Below the pieces are notes generated by a model. That model made no database searches. It had not been told where the DNA came from and was given only the letters and a program-made list of their open reading frames with translations. From NCBI RefSeq assembly GCF_904849725.1, contig NC_058519.1, forward strand, positions 108,674,881-108,738,880: 64,000 nt of DNA, read 5' to 3'. The translations under genes were made by a program, and so were the position numbers. The stretch comes from Hordeum vulgare subsp. vulgare. Its lineage: Eukaryota; Streptophyta; Magnoliopsida; Poales; Poaceae. Of the stretch, positions 11,176-22,490 are shown one piece after another. Each line of letters opens with the position of its first letter. Within the stretch, counting starts at the first letter, position 1.

Positions 11176-14100
11176 TTAACTCGCGAAAACTTGTTCATCT
11201 AGAGGTTTAGTGAAAATATCCGCAAGTTGCTCTTGATTGTTGATGAAGAGGACCTCAATATCTCCTTGCTTGATATGATCTCGAATGAAATGATGACGAA
11301 TATCAATATGCTTGGTCTTGCTATGTTGCACCATATTGAGAGATATCTTGATGGCACTTCCATTGTCACATAGAAGAGGCACTTTGTCACAAGTGACACC
11401 GTAATCCTTTAAAGTTTGCCTCATCCATAATAATTGAGCACAACAACTTGCGGCAGCTACATACTCAGCCTTGGTGGAAGAAAGTGACACACAATTTTGT
11501 TTCTTCGAAGACCAATTTACCAAAGAGCACCCAAGGAATTGGCATCCTCCAGAATTTGACTTCCTTCTGACACAGTCTCTAACCCAATCTGAGTCAGAGT
11601 AACCTACTAAACTAAAGCTTGCTCTGTTGGGGTACCATAAGCCAAATTTTGGGGTATGAGACAAATATTGGAAGATTCGTTTGACTGCCGCATAGTGTCT
11701 TTCCTTTGGTGCGGATTGAAACCATGCACAAATTCCCACACTCAACGTGATATCTGGTCTAGATGCACAAAGATAAAGCAAGGATCCAATCATGGAGTGA
11801 TATACCTTTTGATCCACTTCTTTACCATTGGGATCATTGTCAAGCTTGCATTTGGTTGGCATGGGAAATTTGACCGGCTTGACGTCCTCAAGCTCGAACC
11901 TTTTGAGCATGTCTTGAGTGTATTTGGCTTGTTTGATGAATGTTCCTTCTCTTCCTTCTTTGATCTCAAACCCGAGAAAGAACTTCAACTCTCCCATCAT
12001 AGACATCTCAAACTTCTTGGTCATTAGTGCAGCAAACTCTTCATTGAAAGTTTCGTTAGGAGAACCAAAAATAATATCATCAACATATAGTTGGCATATG
12101 AACAAATACCCTTTGACCTTTTTGGTAAAAAGGCTGGGATCAATTTTCCCAATTTCAAACCCGATCTTGCAACAACTCGGTAAGGTACTCATACCACGCA
12201 CGTGGGGCTTGTTTAAGGCCATAGAGTGCCTTCTTGAGTTTATATACATGAGTGGGGAGCTTGGGATCCTCGAACCCTGTGGGTTGTTTGACATATACCA
12301 ACTCATTTAAGGGACCATTAAGAAAAGCACTCTTCACATCCATTTGTTGCAATTTAAAATCATGATGAGAAGCAAATGCAAGCAACATGCGAATAGATTC
12401 AAGACGAGAGACAGGGGAAAAGGTTTCACTATAGCCGATACCCTCGACTTGGGAGTAGCCTTGAGCCACCAGTCTTGCCTTGTTTCGAATGACAACACCA
12501 TTTGCATGCTGCTTGTTCTTAAAGATCCATTTGGTTCCAATGACATCATGTTCCTCCGTTGGCCTTGGCACTAATTCCCAAACTTGATTGCGCTCGAAGT
12601 TGTTAAGTTCATCATGCATGGCTTCAAGCCAATCCTCATCATCGAGCACATCATGTACCTTTTGGGGTTCAACACGCGAAAGAAACGTGTGATGCAAACA
12701 AAAGTTTGATAATTGTTGATGAGTGGTTACCCCCTTATTGAAGCTTCCAAGCACATTCTTGAATATATGTTGTCGAACCCGGAGCCTGTTAGCTATCCTC
12801 GCAGCGCGGTGCTTCAAGACTTCCCTACTTGATAATTTAGGAGTGTCTTCTTGAACATCTTGAGCACCGTCTTGAGCTTGCTCACGAGTTTTCCCTTGAT
12901 CTTGTGGTTGCACTTGATCTTGAGCAAACTTGGAGCCTTGAGCATGATCTTGGACATCATTTGGTGCAACACCATCTTCATGAGGTTGATTTTGTCCTTG
13001 ATCTTGTTCATCGGGTTGAGGGCCTTCACTTTGTTCTTCGGAAGCGTGTGGGTCTAGCGAGGGTGATGGCTCCACTTGAGCAGAGCATTGTCCTTCTCCT
13101 TCATCCACAAGGGGTTCCTCAATGGGGAGTATTTGACCAATCCCTATTCTTCTTATGGCTTGAGGAGGAATTTCATCACCTACATCACAAAGACCACTTT
13201 GCTCCACTTGGGAGCCATTATTTTCATCAAACTCTACGTTACACGTCTCCTCAATGAGTCCAGTGGACTTGTTGAGAACATGGTAAGCATGAGAGTTTGT
13301 AGCATAACCAACAAATATGCCCTCATGAGCTCTATCTTCGAATTTAAAAAACCAACACTTTTCTTGAGTATGAAACACTTACAACTGAACACCCGGAAGT
13401 ACTTGAGACTGGGCTTGTTCCCGGTAAGAATCTCGTATGGAGTCTTGTTCAAGACTTTGTGGAGGTAGAGCCGATTGGATGCATGACATGCGGTGCTAAT
13501 GGCTTTCGCCCAAAATTGTACGGATATTTGAACTCCGCCATCATGGTTCTTGCCGCGTCCATTAACGTCCGGTTCTTCCTCTCCGCCACACCATTCTGTT
13601 GGGGGTATAGGGTGCTGAATATTGGTGCTTGATACCCTCGTCACTAAGGAACTCATTCAAGGTTTAGTTCTTGAACTCGATGCCGTTATCACTTCTAATC
13701 ATCAATATCTTTTCTTCATCTTGACGTTGAGCTTCATTAGCAAAGTTGATGATAGTTTGTTGAATCTCACTCTTCCTCTTGAAGAAGTATACCCAAGTGT
13801 ATCTTGAGTAGTAATCCACAATCACCAAGCAATACTTTCTTCCCCCAAGACTACCAAAAGATGGAGGACCAAAGAGATCCATGTGAAGGGCTCCAAAGGC
13901 ATTTTAGAGTAGATGATAGTTGTGGGATAGTGAGTTGTTTCATGAAGCTTTCCTTCAATACAAGCACTGCAAGCACGGTCTCTGGCAAAACTCACATTTG
14001 TTAGTCCACGAACATGGTCCCCTCTGAGGAGACTTTGCAAAGATCTCATATTGACATGAGCTAGCCGGCGATGCCACAGCCAACCCACATCAACTTTAGC

Positions 14101-14481
14101 CATTAGACAAGTCGCGATCTTATTAGGTCGCTCCAAAAAGTTCACCACATAGAGACCGTTCTCCACATGTCCAACAAAGGCTACTTTAAGAGTCTTGCTC
14201 CACAAGAAGGCCATGGTATCAAGATTAAAGAATGTGGCAAAGCCCATAATTGCAAGCTAACGAACAGAAAGAAAATTGTATGCAACAGACTCAACAAGCA
14301 TGAGCTTCTCTATAGATAAATCTTGAGAGATGACCACCTTACCAAATCCCATTACCTTAGATGTTGAGGCATCAATAAATTTGACATGGGTGGGCATAGA
14401 TGGAATTGGATGCACATCCACCACCAAGTCCTTGCTCCCGGTCATATGATTTCTGGCTCCACTGTCGAGCAACCATGACAC
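11176..14481 (-). pseudogene. pol of copia element 1 (PR-IN-RT-RNase H), broken
   Basis: Copia-order polyprotein. The protease motif LLDSGARNHMTG is near 14470. The integrase zinc-binding segment (HRRLAHVN...CSACIEGK) lies near 14000-14080, and the core with MDLFGP and RSDNG near 13670-13882. The reverse transcriptase has QMDVKSAFLNG around 12350 and the catalytic YVDD around 12090. RNase H motifs (SDSDW, STKAEY, LLCDNGSAIK) and a terminal ADIFTKPL run to a stop at 11176. The integrase shifts frame at about 13880 and again around 13650 (the glutamate of the DDE triad is encoded only in an alternative frame there). A further shift joins the integrase C-terminus to the RT at about 13380, and another lies at about 12170. 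Catalytic motifs are mostly intact, so it was an active enzyme set before decay. Confidence 0.9.
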
Positions 14482-14499
14482 TCCACCGGAATCAAACTC

Positions 14500-17048
14500 C
14501 TACAAGAGATCAATGCTTGGATTTAGGTACCCATTCTTGAATGGGTCCTTTGATGTTAGAAACAAGGGTCTTAGGAACCCAAATAGCCCGTTCAATGTTC
14601 TCATAATAAAAACCAACAAATCTGACATAAACATGCCCATCACTAGCATGGCATAAAACATAAGTGGGGTTAAAGTCGTTGGCTTTGTTGGTAGAGGTGG
14701 TTTTCCCTTCTTGGCATTGTCACCCCCTTCCTTGTTCTTCATCTTCTTATGAGTACTCTCATCCTTTTTGACAAAGATGTCCTTGAGAGGGGGAGAAAGC
14801 TTGGTCTTGTTCTTCTTTTTCTTTTTAGACTTGGGTGCAAACCCAAGTCCTTCCTTTCGTACCACTTCCTTTTGATTACTCAAAAGGTCATTTAGATTCT
14901 TCTCACCTTGGATGCATGACACAAGGCCCTTTTCAAGTTGTTCTTTCAACTTGGCATTCTCCTCTACAAGATGCACATGCTCACAACAAGGGTTAGTAGC
15001 ACAAGCATTATCAATTAGAACAAAAGGAGGACAAGTAGAAATCTCCTTGGTTAGTTTTACTTGGAGCTGATCATGCGACTCCTTCAGAGAAAAATGAGCA
15101 CCTTTCAAGACCTTGTGGGCCTTGTCAAGTGCATCAAATTCTTCCTCGAGTCTATCATGGCCAACCCCAAGTGCAACTTTCTCGGATTTAAGCACACGAG
15201 TAAGAACAATAGCATGATCAAGATCTTTTTGTAATTTAGCATGATCAACATTGTGTGACTCCTCAAGAGCCAAACGAAGACCACACTCTTCTTATAGAGC
15301 AATGGATAGTTCTGCTATATCAGCGGCGTAATCACGACTATGTTCTTGCAACTTGGGGATAGTATCCTCATGAGTCACAATGAGATTATTGGCCTCACCA
15401 AGTTGTTCCAAAAGAGCAACAAAGTGTTTCTTGGTTTCACCTTTGATCTTACACAGGAATTTGTCAAACTCATTCTCATCAAGCTCCAGTACTTCACTAT
15501 TATCAACACAATCTAAAAAAGAAGGAGAGGTAGTGATAGTGGTCTTGATGCTGGGGGTTACCTTATTGATACCCTTGGCGATGAGGCACTTGGCAATGCG
15601 GTTTTAGTTGGTGGCGCCGAAGAGAGACACCTTGGGGGAGGAAGTGGCAATGGACATGGTAGCCGTTGCCATCCCCTCACGATATGTATCATCTTCATCA
15701 TCATCGGAGGTGTACTCTTCATGGACCACCAAACCCCTTGGAGGAGTCTTCTTGGTGAAGGTGTTCTTGCTTGGGAAGGACTTGGCTCTGTCCTTGAGAA
15801 TGAGCTTGCCCCCGTTGTCTTCCCTCTTCTCATAAGGACAATCTGCCACAAAGTGACTCACATTGCCACAGTTGTAGCATGTCCGTACTCGTTGCCAATT
15901 CTTGGACCCACTTGTGTTGTCCTTGCGGAAGTTGGGCCTTGAGTTCATCTTGTTGCCCCAAAATTGCCTTGATGCAAGAGCCATGTGCTCGTGATAAGCA
16001 TACTTTGTGTCTTCGGGGCAGCCATCTTCTTCCTCTTCTTCTTCATCAACAATGGCCTTGGCTCTAAAAGCAAGGTTGGGTGAGGCTATCTTCGAGCGGA
16101 CACGACCAAGAGCATTGTCAGCAATCTTGTTCGTAATATCCACAGTAATGAACTCATCCAACACTTCGCCTGAGATCAAGGTGTGGAAATCTGGCCTTTG
16201 ACGAATGACGGAAGACATGGCTTTATTGAATGGCATGATGGCCTTGAGAAACTTGCGCTTGATCCAAGTGCCATCTGTATCATTGCTCCCATGGTCTTGG
16301 AGAGCAATGGCAAGAGCAGTCACCCTTCGATAGAGATCACGAGGGTCCTCATCTTCTAGCATCACAAACTCATCGGTGTGATCAAGAACCACTTCAAAGT
16401 TAGACTATTGAATGCTTGAGATCCCCTTTTACAACACCATGATGTGTTCCCAACAATCCTTTGCATGGGAGAAGGGGCGCAAGTGAGGTAGATCTTTTGG
16501 AGGAACCGCGGATTGAAGGATGAACAACGCGGAATGATTGTATTGATTGTCCGCCTCTTCTCTTGGAGTGAGGCTTTTTGGATCATGTGGGTAATAGCCT
16601 TGTTCGATGATTCTCCAAAGATTTGTTGAGCTATGATTCAAATGAGACTTGATGGAAAAGACCCAATTAGCGAAATCACCTTTAACAAGTGTAGGAGGAG
16701 GACCAAGGTTATTAATATGCGGTGTAGGGACCTGTCCTCCATAGACTAGGGAGGAGGAACCGATGCAAAGGTTCCCGTCTCATTCTTGTCAAGACGGGAA
16801 GAAGTTCGAGTACCTTTAACTATTTCCTTGTCAGAATTGGCCTCCGACTCCGATGTGGTGGGTTTAACCACAAGCAACGGGCCGGGAGAATTCTTCATCC
16901 CCTGAAGTAATTCTTTAAGCATGGATTTGACTTCGGTCTTCATGGACGTATTGAGTGGGGCCATGGCCTCATTCAACTCGTCCCATGTGATCGAAACCAA
17001 CTCCACAGCCTCGGACCCTTCGGGCCCAACCTCACCGTCATCAACCAT
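14500..17048 (-). pseudogene. gag of copia element 1, broken
   Basis: About 850 codons of gag. An N-terminal segment starts at 17048 (MVDDGEVG) in one frame and the body continues in another frame from about 16641. A CCHC zinc knuckle (CYNCGNVSHFVADC) is encoded near 15830-15880 and binds RNA in this family. After it come an acidic stretch, a long Glu/Lys/Leu-rich likely coiled coil (15273 to about 14900) and a poly-Lys segment. In-frame stops occur near 15604 and 15295. Long gags with coiled coils distinguish SIRE-type elements from short-gag copia lineages. The last part runs in the same frame as the protease just downstream, so gag and pol were probably translated as one polyprotein. Confidence 0.85.
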
Positions 17049-17085
17049 ACTCTTCGGGTGGTGAAACCCTTAATAAAGAGACGTG

Positions 17086-17097
17086 GCTCTGATACCA
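17086..17097 (-). other. Primer binding site, initiator tRNA-Met
   Basis: Plus-strand GCTCTGATACCA is TGGTATCAGAGC on the minus strand, the standard copia primer site complementary to the 3' end of initiator tRNA-Met. It lies two bases inside the LTR edge at 17100. Confidence 0.92.
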
Positions 17098-17825
17098 ATT
17101 GAAAGGATTGATATGGTTGACTAGAGGGGGTGAATAGGCAACTACCAATTTTTAGCTTGTCTTAACAAATTAGGGTTAGCAACAAAAGGTTCTCTGTATT
17201 AATAACTAGGTGAGCAACCTAAATGCTTCTAACAGCAAGGACAACAAGTGCAAGCAAGAAATACACCGCAACAATACTAAGTACAAAGTAAAGGTAAGAG
17301 ATAATCGCAAGTGGAACCGGTGGAGACGAGGATGTGTTACCGAAGTTCCTTCCCTTTGACAGGAAGTACGTCTCCGTTGGAGCGGTGTGGAGGCACAATG
17401 CTCCCCAAGAAGCCACTAGGGCCACCATATTCTCCTCACGCCCTCACACAATGCGAGATGCCGTGATTCCACTATTCGTGCCCTTGAAGGCGGCGACCGG
17501 ACCTTTACAAACAAGGTTGGGGCTATCCCCACACAAAGCTTGGAGGCTCACAACAAGACCACGAAGCTTCACCACAATGGAATGTGGCTCTGAGGTGACC
17601 TCAACCGTCTAGGGTGCTCAAACACCCAAGAGTAACAAGATCCACAAGGGATTAGTGGGGGAATCAAATATCTCTTGGTGGAAGTGTAGATTAGGGCCTT
17701 CTCAACCAATCCCTAGGAAATCAACAAGTTTGATTGGCTAGGGATAAAGATTGGGCAAGAATGAGCTTCGGAGCAACAATGGAGCTTGGGGAGGTAAGAG
17801 GTAACCTTCTCAGGGAAGAAAACAC

Positions 17826-17835
17826 CTTTATATAG
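17826..17835 (-). promoter_or_regulatory. LTR TATA box
   Basis: Plus-strand CTTTATATAG reads CTATATAAAG on the minus strand, a good TATA box inside the 5' LTR, placed about 725 bases before the primer site as a U3 promoter should be. The 3' LTR is broken almost exactly at this point. Confidence 0.6.
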
Positions 17836-18001
17836 TGGGGGGGACAATCCAACCGTTATCCCCCACTTACTGCACTAGCCAAGCGGTACTACCACTGCTG
17901 GAGCGGTACCGCACGGCAGTTCACCAACCACGGTAGTAAGAAAATACTACCGTCCCTACCACTGCAAAGGCAAAACGATGCGCAAAATTTTTGACGGAGT
18001 T

Positions 18002-19412
18002 GGACGAGCCGACGACAGTAAAGGCGGTGATCAGCAAGACTCCATATGAAGCAATTTACGGACGTAAGGCGAATGTGTCTCATCTACGGACGTTCGGGTG
18101 TGTGGCACATGTGAAGACGGCGGAGCCGCACCTCTCAAAGCTTGCCGATCGTAGCACCAAGATGGTGTTCATCGGATACGAGAGGAGTTCCGGCAGCAAG
18201 GCATACCGCTTCTACGATCCACAAACCAAGCGTCTACGGATTTCACGCGACGTCGTGTTTGAAGAAAACCAAGCATGGAATTGGAGCACCGCAGCCGACG
18301 ATGCTCCAAACGGTAACATATTCACGGTTGAATTTCCAACTGATGATGATGCAGGGGAGGATGTCCAGGTGGTTGGCAAGACGCCCAACCAAGGTGACCA
18401 CAATGGTAGTGATCATCATGGTTCCGACACCTACGACAACGCGCATAGGTCGCAAGGAGATAGCGACAACGACGCGCACGGCACGGGCAGAGATCTCGAC
18501 GACAACATCGACAAGGAGGTGCATAGTGACGACGACAATCAAGATGATGGTCACGGTCACGACGACTACGCCGATGACACGGATGTCGATGACACGCCCG
18601 GGTCTGAGCCATCTTCCTCAAGTGCATCAACACCGACACAATTTGTGTCGCCTCCTTCGCAGGCCACAACGGACTCCTCAGGGCCTCGTTGCTACAAGAC
18701 CCTCAAGAAAGTCTACAAGTACACAAAGCCAGTTACGCTCGAATACTCCGGACTATGTCTTTTCGAAGTTGAGGAGCCGGCGAACTTCGTAGAGGCGAGC
18801 AAAAGCCGTAGTTGGATGCACGCCATGGATGAGGAGATGAAGGCGATTGAGAGCAATGGCACGTGGACTTTGGTAACCCGACCTCCAAACCAAAAGGCGA
18901 TGGGTTTGAAGTGGGTTTACAAGTTAAAGAAGGACACGAAGGGTGCCATTGTGAAGTACAAGGCAAGACTCGTTGCAAAGGGCTACGTACAACGTCAAGG
19001 AGTTGACTATGATGAGGTGTTTGCACCAGTTGCTTGACTCAAGACGGTGAGAGTGCTCCTAGCTTTGGCAGCACAAGAGGATTGGAAGGTTCATCATATG
19101 GATGTTAAATCCACTTTCCTCAACGGCGATCTCACACAAGAAGTGTACGTAGAACAACCCCTCGGCTACGAGAAGAAAGACGAACAAGCGGAAGTTGACA
19201 AGCTCAAGAAGGCACTTTACGGGCTGATGCAAGCGCCAAGAGCTTGGAATTCAAAGTTAGACCAAAGTATGGTCACGCTAAGGTTCAAAAGATGTGCCCT
19301 CGATGATCCGAAGGACAGTCTATAAAGCACCGAAGAAGAGGTGAAGATTGAAGACACGACCAAAAAGGAGTGTTGTCATCGAGCTACGGACGAGTCGACG
19401 ACAGTAAAGTCG
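18002..19412 (+). pseudogene. Inserted copia integrase-RT fragment
   Basis: Plus-strand coding piece of another copia pol. It begins inside the integrase C-terminal part (KTPYEAIYGRKANVSHLRTF, FIGYERSSG), passes through an Asp/His-rich linker and enters the reverse transcriptase (SWMHAMDEEM, KARLVAKGY, HMDVKSTFLNGDL, KKALYGLMQAPRAW). It ends before the YVDD catalytic site. One in-frame TGA at 19035-19037 interrupts RT; the frame continues to 19325. The fragment is flanked by 25-bp imperfect direct repeats (18002-18026 and 19388-19412, 23 of 25 identical), and the left repeat is part of the pol coding sequence. It has no LTRs of its own, and its family differs from the host element. Confidence 0.85.
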
Positions 19413-19819
19413 CCCACTGAGCGGTACTACCGCCCACAGAGCGGTAGTAAAAAACTGCTACCGCCCCGAGGGCGGTGCTACCGTTGTGCCAGCGGTACTA
19501 CCGTGGCCCTTTTTCACATACATGGAAAACATGGTTGGAGCTCCATTTGAAGCAAGGGAAAGGTGCTGCAATAGAAATGTGTACGTGTTGATTCCACCCA
19601 AACCTTTCCGACGTGGACCCCCTCTTAATAGTATGGCTTTCCTACGACTCAAGTCCACCAAAGAGAAATGTAGAAAGCAACCGTCTTTGGAAGACTCCGA
19701 GGGGCACCGAATCGTCTTGTGCCTAGTCATGAATTATCTGAAATGCTCAATGCACACGATTAGTCCACACAGGCATTGTCATCAATCACCAAAATCACTT
19801 AGGGAGAAATATGCTAACA

Positions 19820-21390
19820 CCCACGTTGATGGAGACTTTAACACACATAGGGTAATGGATGCACGAGACAACGGAGGGCTCCACCCATGATGGGTCCACG
19901 AAGAAGCAACCTTATCCATGTCTTCATGGCTTACATCCATGAATGACTAGCCTCACTCGGGGTTGATGTTCACGAAGTAGACGATCTCCTTCCCCTTACA
20001 AACCCCTTGGTCCAACTCCATAAGTTTTTGAGGCACCCAAGTGACACCTAACCAATCTAGGAGACACCACACTCTCCAAAAGGTAATCAATGTTGTTGGT
20101 TATGATGAACTCCTTGCTCTTGTGCTTCAAAAGATAGTGTCTTCAACACGCAGTCACTCTCTCACGCATTTTTCTATGTGGTAGGAGAAGGATTGGAGTG
20201 GAAAGCAACTTGGGGAGGCTAGAAATCAAGGATCAAAGGTTGGAGTGGAACCCCCTTGATTTCAACACAAGTGTAGGTGGTTCTCTCGTAGAAAATGGAT
20301 ATGGAAAGTGATAGTTTCGTCCTGGTTGCTCTTCATGAGTTGGTGGAATGGGTGGGGGTATATATAGGAAGAACCAAAAATCTAACTGTTACACACCTTT
20401 ATGCACTACTCAGTGGGACCGGGTGAAAACACTCGGTGAGACCGGTTAGTACAAAAGATCTAAACTTTAAGCTTCTTTGTGAGACATGGAACAGCTCGGT
20501 GAGACCATGGGTGATAAAAAATCACTTTCCACACATCGGTGAGACCGATCAAAACCACTCGAAAACTCCAAAGTGAAATTGATAGGTAGCAGAAGGATGG
20601 TGGGTGCTCTTCTGTGGGACCGAAAGGTCATCTCAGTGGGGCCGAGTTGCTAGGATTTGGAAGTGGCTATGTTATGTGTTTCTCTATCGGTCTGGGTAGG
20701 AGTGTTTCAGTGGAACCGAGATAGACTTTAGAATTTTGCACATAGATGAATGTGAGTGTGTGGCTGAGGGTTTTGGAGCAACATATCTAAGCACTTTAGC
20801 AATTAGTCCATTATCAAAACCTCATACCCTTTTAATAGTATGTCTTTCCTATGGACTCAATGTGATCTTTGATCACTTAACCAAAAATGTAGAGTCTTGA
20901 AGCTTCGCCAATGTTTGTTCTGTGCATTTTGAGTAGCCCACATGTCCATCCTATCGTCATACCAATATTGACCTTTACTTAAAATATTCTTTGAGTAGGC
21001 GTTAATTCAATGAATATGTTGTTACGAATTACCAAAATCATCCGAGAATTAGTTGCACTTTCAATCTTCCCTTTTTGGTAATTCATGACAACATATAGAT
21101 CAAATCTTTGACATAAGATATAACAATTAAATAACATCGTCGCTTTGAGAAGTATGTGATAAGCAATAGCTCCCCCTAAATTTATGCATTATTTAGAATA
21201 TGTGTTCGAATGCAATTGCACAATCGATTAGGACATGGAATGGTTCTTTCATGTCACATACATCTTGATGAAGCACACAAAAAAAATGAAGGAATACAAT
21301 AAGCACTAATCACCAAGCACACATGTGAATGACTATGATATCAAGTATAAAAGACCAATGTCATTACTTGACCCAGCTATCTTAATGCGT
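19820..21390 (-). mobile_element. 3' LTR and adjoining part of copia element 3, truncated
   Basis: On the minus strand the LTR starts TGAAAGTGCAACTAATTCTC at 21063 and is preceded by the purine-rich CAAAAAGGGAAGAT (21064-21080). 19820-21063 is therefore the first 1.2 kb of a 3' LTR, and 21064 to about 21390 is adjoining internal sequence. Copia element 1 inserted into this LTR; the rest of the LTR on the far side of element 1 is missing. It contains repeated 'cggtgagaccg' motifs around 20430-20560. There is no coding sequence. Confidence 0.7.
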
Positions 21391-21771
21391 TCATATATGG
21401 TGACGGTTTCACCATCGCGGTGCTATGGTTTGGTAGTTTGGTGTTCTTATAGTCCAATTTTTTGCTTCATGTTGTTATAGTCCAATTTTTGCTTCTTGAT
21501 TTTTTTTCCTCCATGTAAACTCTAGAGTTTGGCTCCGTTTCTTTTTTGTTTATGTTTTGTTTTTGAGTTCATTCATATATTTCTCTTGATCTTTTATTAA
21601 TTATGTTGGTGGATCTTTGATTAATGATGTTGTGACTTGCAACTATTTCCCCTCCATCCCGGAGATATGTCCCATAAAATACGAGCCACCAATGATGCCT
21701 TTGTTGTGTGGATGCATTTGCAAGACTAGCTGTCAAACACTTCAGCTTTTCATTGATTGATTATGATGTAC
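21391..21771. other. Intergenic, no feature seen
   Basis: AT-rich spacer between the retroelement nest and the downstream end of the G3BP-like gene. No ORF, repeat or RNA structure was recognised. Confidence 0.4.
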
Positions 21772-21773
21772 TA

Positions 21774-21946
21774 CTTTCTCTGTCTTAAAATAAATGTCAC
21801 TGCTCTAGTACTAATTTTGTATTAACTTAGTACTTCCTCGGTCCTATAATATAAGACTTTTTGCAAGCTAAAACTTGTAAAAACGTCTTACATTATGAAA
21901 CGAAGGGAGTACTAAATTTGCGACATTTATTTTAGGACAGATGGAG
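21774..21946. mobile_element. Stowaway-like MITE containing a second MITE
   Basis: Inverted ends CTTTCTCTGTCTTAAAATAA and its complement (TTATTTTAGGACAGATGGAG) are flanked by TA dinucleotides at 21772-21773 and 21947-21948, the Stowaway (Tc1/mariner) target. A second TA-flanked Stowaway lies inside it. Confidence 0.8.
21833..21909. mobile_element. Inner Stowaway MITE
   Basis: A 77-bp element with ends CTTCCTCGGTCCTATAATAT and ..AAACGAAGGGAG, TA on both sides (21831-21832, 21910-21911), nested in the MITE at 21774-21946. It therefore inserted later. Confidence 0.75.
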
Positions 21947-22029
21947 TAATACCGAGCAAATTTAGCTACCGTAACACTTTAGTAGAAACTAATGTGCTTG
22001 CTTTGGATCATGTTAAAACTTGTCAGAGC

Positions 22030-22490
22030 ATACGATTCAATACATAAGCATAAGAAACTACAAGAGGTATGAGCTCAGAAACGCCAACAAAAGATAACAA
22101 AATGCAATAGAAAAATAACTCAGCATAAATCGCATCCTCGAACGAGTTCCAGCCTCAGCCTGCCATAAAAGAAATGTGCTAAATCCCCCAGAAACTAACA
22201 CCAAACAGCCCGTGAATGATTCAAAAAGCACAAATAACGAACCACATCCATATAAAATCTCTGCATCATGTTTACAGGTCAGAGCATTCCAAAATGCGGG
22301 CAGCAACTAGCCACAAAAGAGGCACCAGCCTAAACGAGGTATCATCATGTTGAACAGAACTTTCCTTAGCCTAATACGATGCGGGAGAATGCGGATCATT
22401 TCAGAGATTCCTAAAGGAGTACGGGGTGAGAAACAGTATCAATGGGCGAACAGTCTACAGTTTTCTACTTTGCTGGATTGCACACAACTT
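22030..22490 (-). other. Probable 3' UTR of the G3BP-like gene
   Basis: About 450 bases downstream of the stop codon at 22491, without ORF homology. The true polyadenylation site cannot be fixed from the sequence; the left limit is a guess. Confidence 0.4.

Larger units (their letters stand above)
7356..19819 (-). mobile_element. SIRE/Maximus-type Ty1/copia element 1
   Basis: Minus-strand copia element with, in element order, a 5' LTR (17100-19819, itself invaded), an initiator-tRNA-Met primer site, a large gag, pol in copia order (protease, integrase, reverse transcriptase, RNase H), an additional ORF after pol, a purine tract and a 3' LTR (7356-7984). The outer part of the 3' LTR is missing, so no left target duplication remains; CCCAC at 19820-19824 would be the right one. 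A large coiled-coil gag plus an extra post-pol ORF is characteristic of the SIRE/Maximus lineage. Several in-frame stops and frameshifts make it non-autonomous today. Confidence 0.85.
17100..19819 (-). repeat. 5' LTR of copia element 1, with insertion
   Basis: Runs from TGAAAGGATT at 17100 (next to the primer site) to GCTAACA at 19819. Positions 17829-18000 and 19413-19819 align with the 3' LTR; 18002-19412 is a foreign copia pol fragment in the opposite orientation; 17100-17828 is the portion lost from the 3' LTR. It contains the GCGGTA/TACCGC motifs typical of this element. Confidence 0.8.

Noticed and set aside
18322..18792. ORFs on the minus and alternative plus frames in the inserted copia fragment (216, 115 and 105 codons)
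   Set aside because: They shadow the Asp/His-rich pol linker in other frames and have no homology of their own.
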